NCBI GenBank assembly: GCA_052118065.1
Contig: JBQKHY010000032.1
Coordinates: forward strand, 1 to 21,894
Reading direction: 5' to 3'
DNA: 21,894 nt
Source of the DNA: Ruminococcoides sp052118065
GTDB lineage: Bacteria > Bacillota > Clostridia > Oscillospirales > Acutalibacteraceae
Part shown: positions 21,839 to 21,894 of the stretch, one piece after another
Position numbering within the stretch: the stretch's first letter is position 1
Layout of the letters: each line of letters starts with the position of its first letter
Notes under the pieces: generated by a model
Database searches by the model: none
Told to the model about the DNA's origin: nothing
Seen by the model: the letters and a program-made list of their open reading frames with translations, nothing else
Translations under genes and position numbers: made by a program

Positions 21839-21894
21839 TATGTACAAATTTAGGGTAACTACATAGGACAAAATTACAACAAACTTTTGGCTCA

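Larger units (their letters stand above)
21367..21894. other. Gene-free region rich in inverted repeats
   Basis: No open frame with a ribosome binding site is visible on either strand. The first 90 bases are plain AT-rich DNA. From about 21455 onward the region is dense with perfect inverted repeats, listed separately. The window ends inside this region, so its right limit and next gene are unknown. Confidence 0.8.

Noticed and set aside
21367..21894. CRISPR array or tRNA genes in the repeat-rich right end
   Set aside because: The repeats are inverted, unequal and irregularly spaced, with no cas genes. No cloverleaf-like sequence was seen.

Overview
The window is a stretch of chromosome from a low-GC, Gram-positive, anaerobic, endospore-forming bacterium, most likely a clostridium of the Ruminococcaceae/Oscillospirales type. 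The evidence is the spoIIAA-spoIIAB-sigF sporulation operon, a 56-residue clostridial 2[4Fe-4S] ferredoxin, the Firmicute-type holB-ricT-trmN6-rsmI neighbourhood, AGGAGG-type ribosome binding sites, strong AT bias, and GGGAG-core palindromic repeats at the right end. Species cannot be named from the sequence alone. Almost all of it is dense housekeeping DNA. I found no phage, transposase, CRISPR array, rRNA or tRNA gene.

Layout, left to right. (1) 141-2243: proBA, proline synthesis from glutamate, with a clear promoter. (2) 2240-3208, minus strand: three small coupled genes of unknown function that run tail-to-tail into proA; this is the least explained coding part. (3) 3276-5716: YfcE-like metallophosphoesterase, holB (clamp-loader delta') and ricT (PSP1/YaaT, Fe-S-binding RNA-processing factor with a long basic tail). 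(4) 5751-6031: ferredoxin with its own promoter and terminator, sitting where Bacillus has yabA. (5) 6021-8991: trmN6, rsmI and folC, coupled by ATGA overlaps and closed by a terminator. (6) 9022-10437: spoIIAA, spoIIAB and sigF, the sigma-F switch of the forespore, ended by a two-way terminator. (7) 10445-12917, minus strand: proS (archaeal/eukaryotic-type ProRS) followed by metA (predicted acetyl-CoA-using). (8) 12951-13355, minus strand: acpP with its own promoter, a leader inverted repeat and a terminator. (9) 13417-21366: aroE, aroK, then aroF, tyrA, aroB, aroA, aroC and pheA, an aromatic amino acid supercluster from DAHP to prephenate/phenylpyruvate, ended by a terminator. (10) 21367-21894: non-coding DNA packed with inverted repeats.

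The aro genes encode every step from erythrose-4-phosphate + PEP to chorismate except 3-dehydroquinate dehydratase, then both branches to tyrosine and phenylalanine. An extra promoter in the aroK-aroF gap would let the larger part be expressed separately. ATGA or TAATG overlaps show tight translational coupling across the window.

I do not see a convincing new biological system. The observations most worth a second look are the three-gene unknown cluster, the ferredoxin embedded in the ricT/trmN6 cluster, the basic tail of RicT, the short N-terminus of SigF, the acpP leader repeat, promoter/terminator overlaps, and the terminal repeat block.
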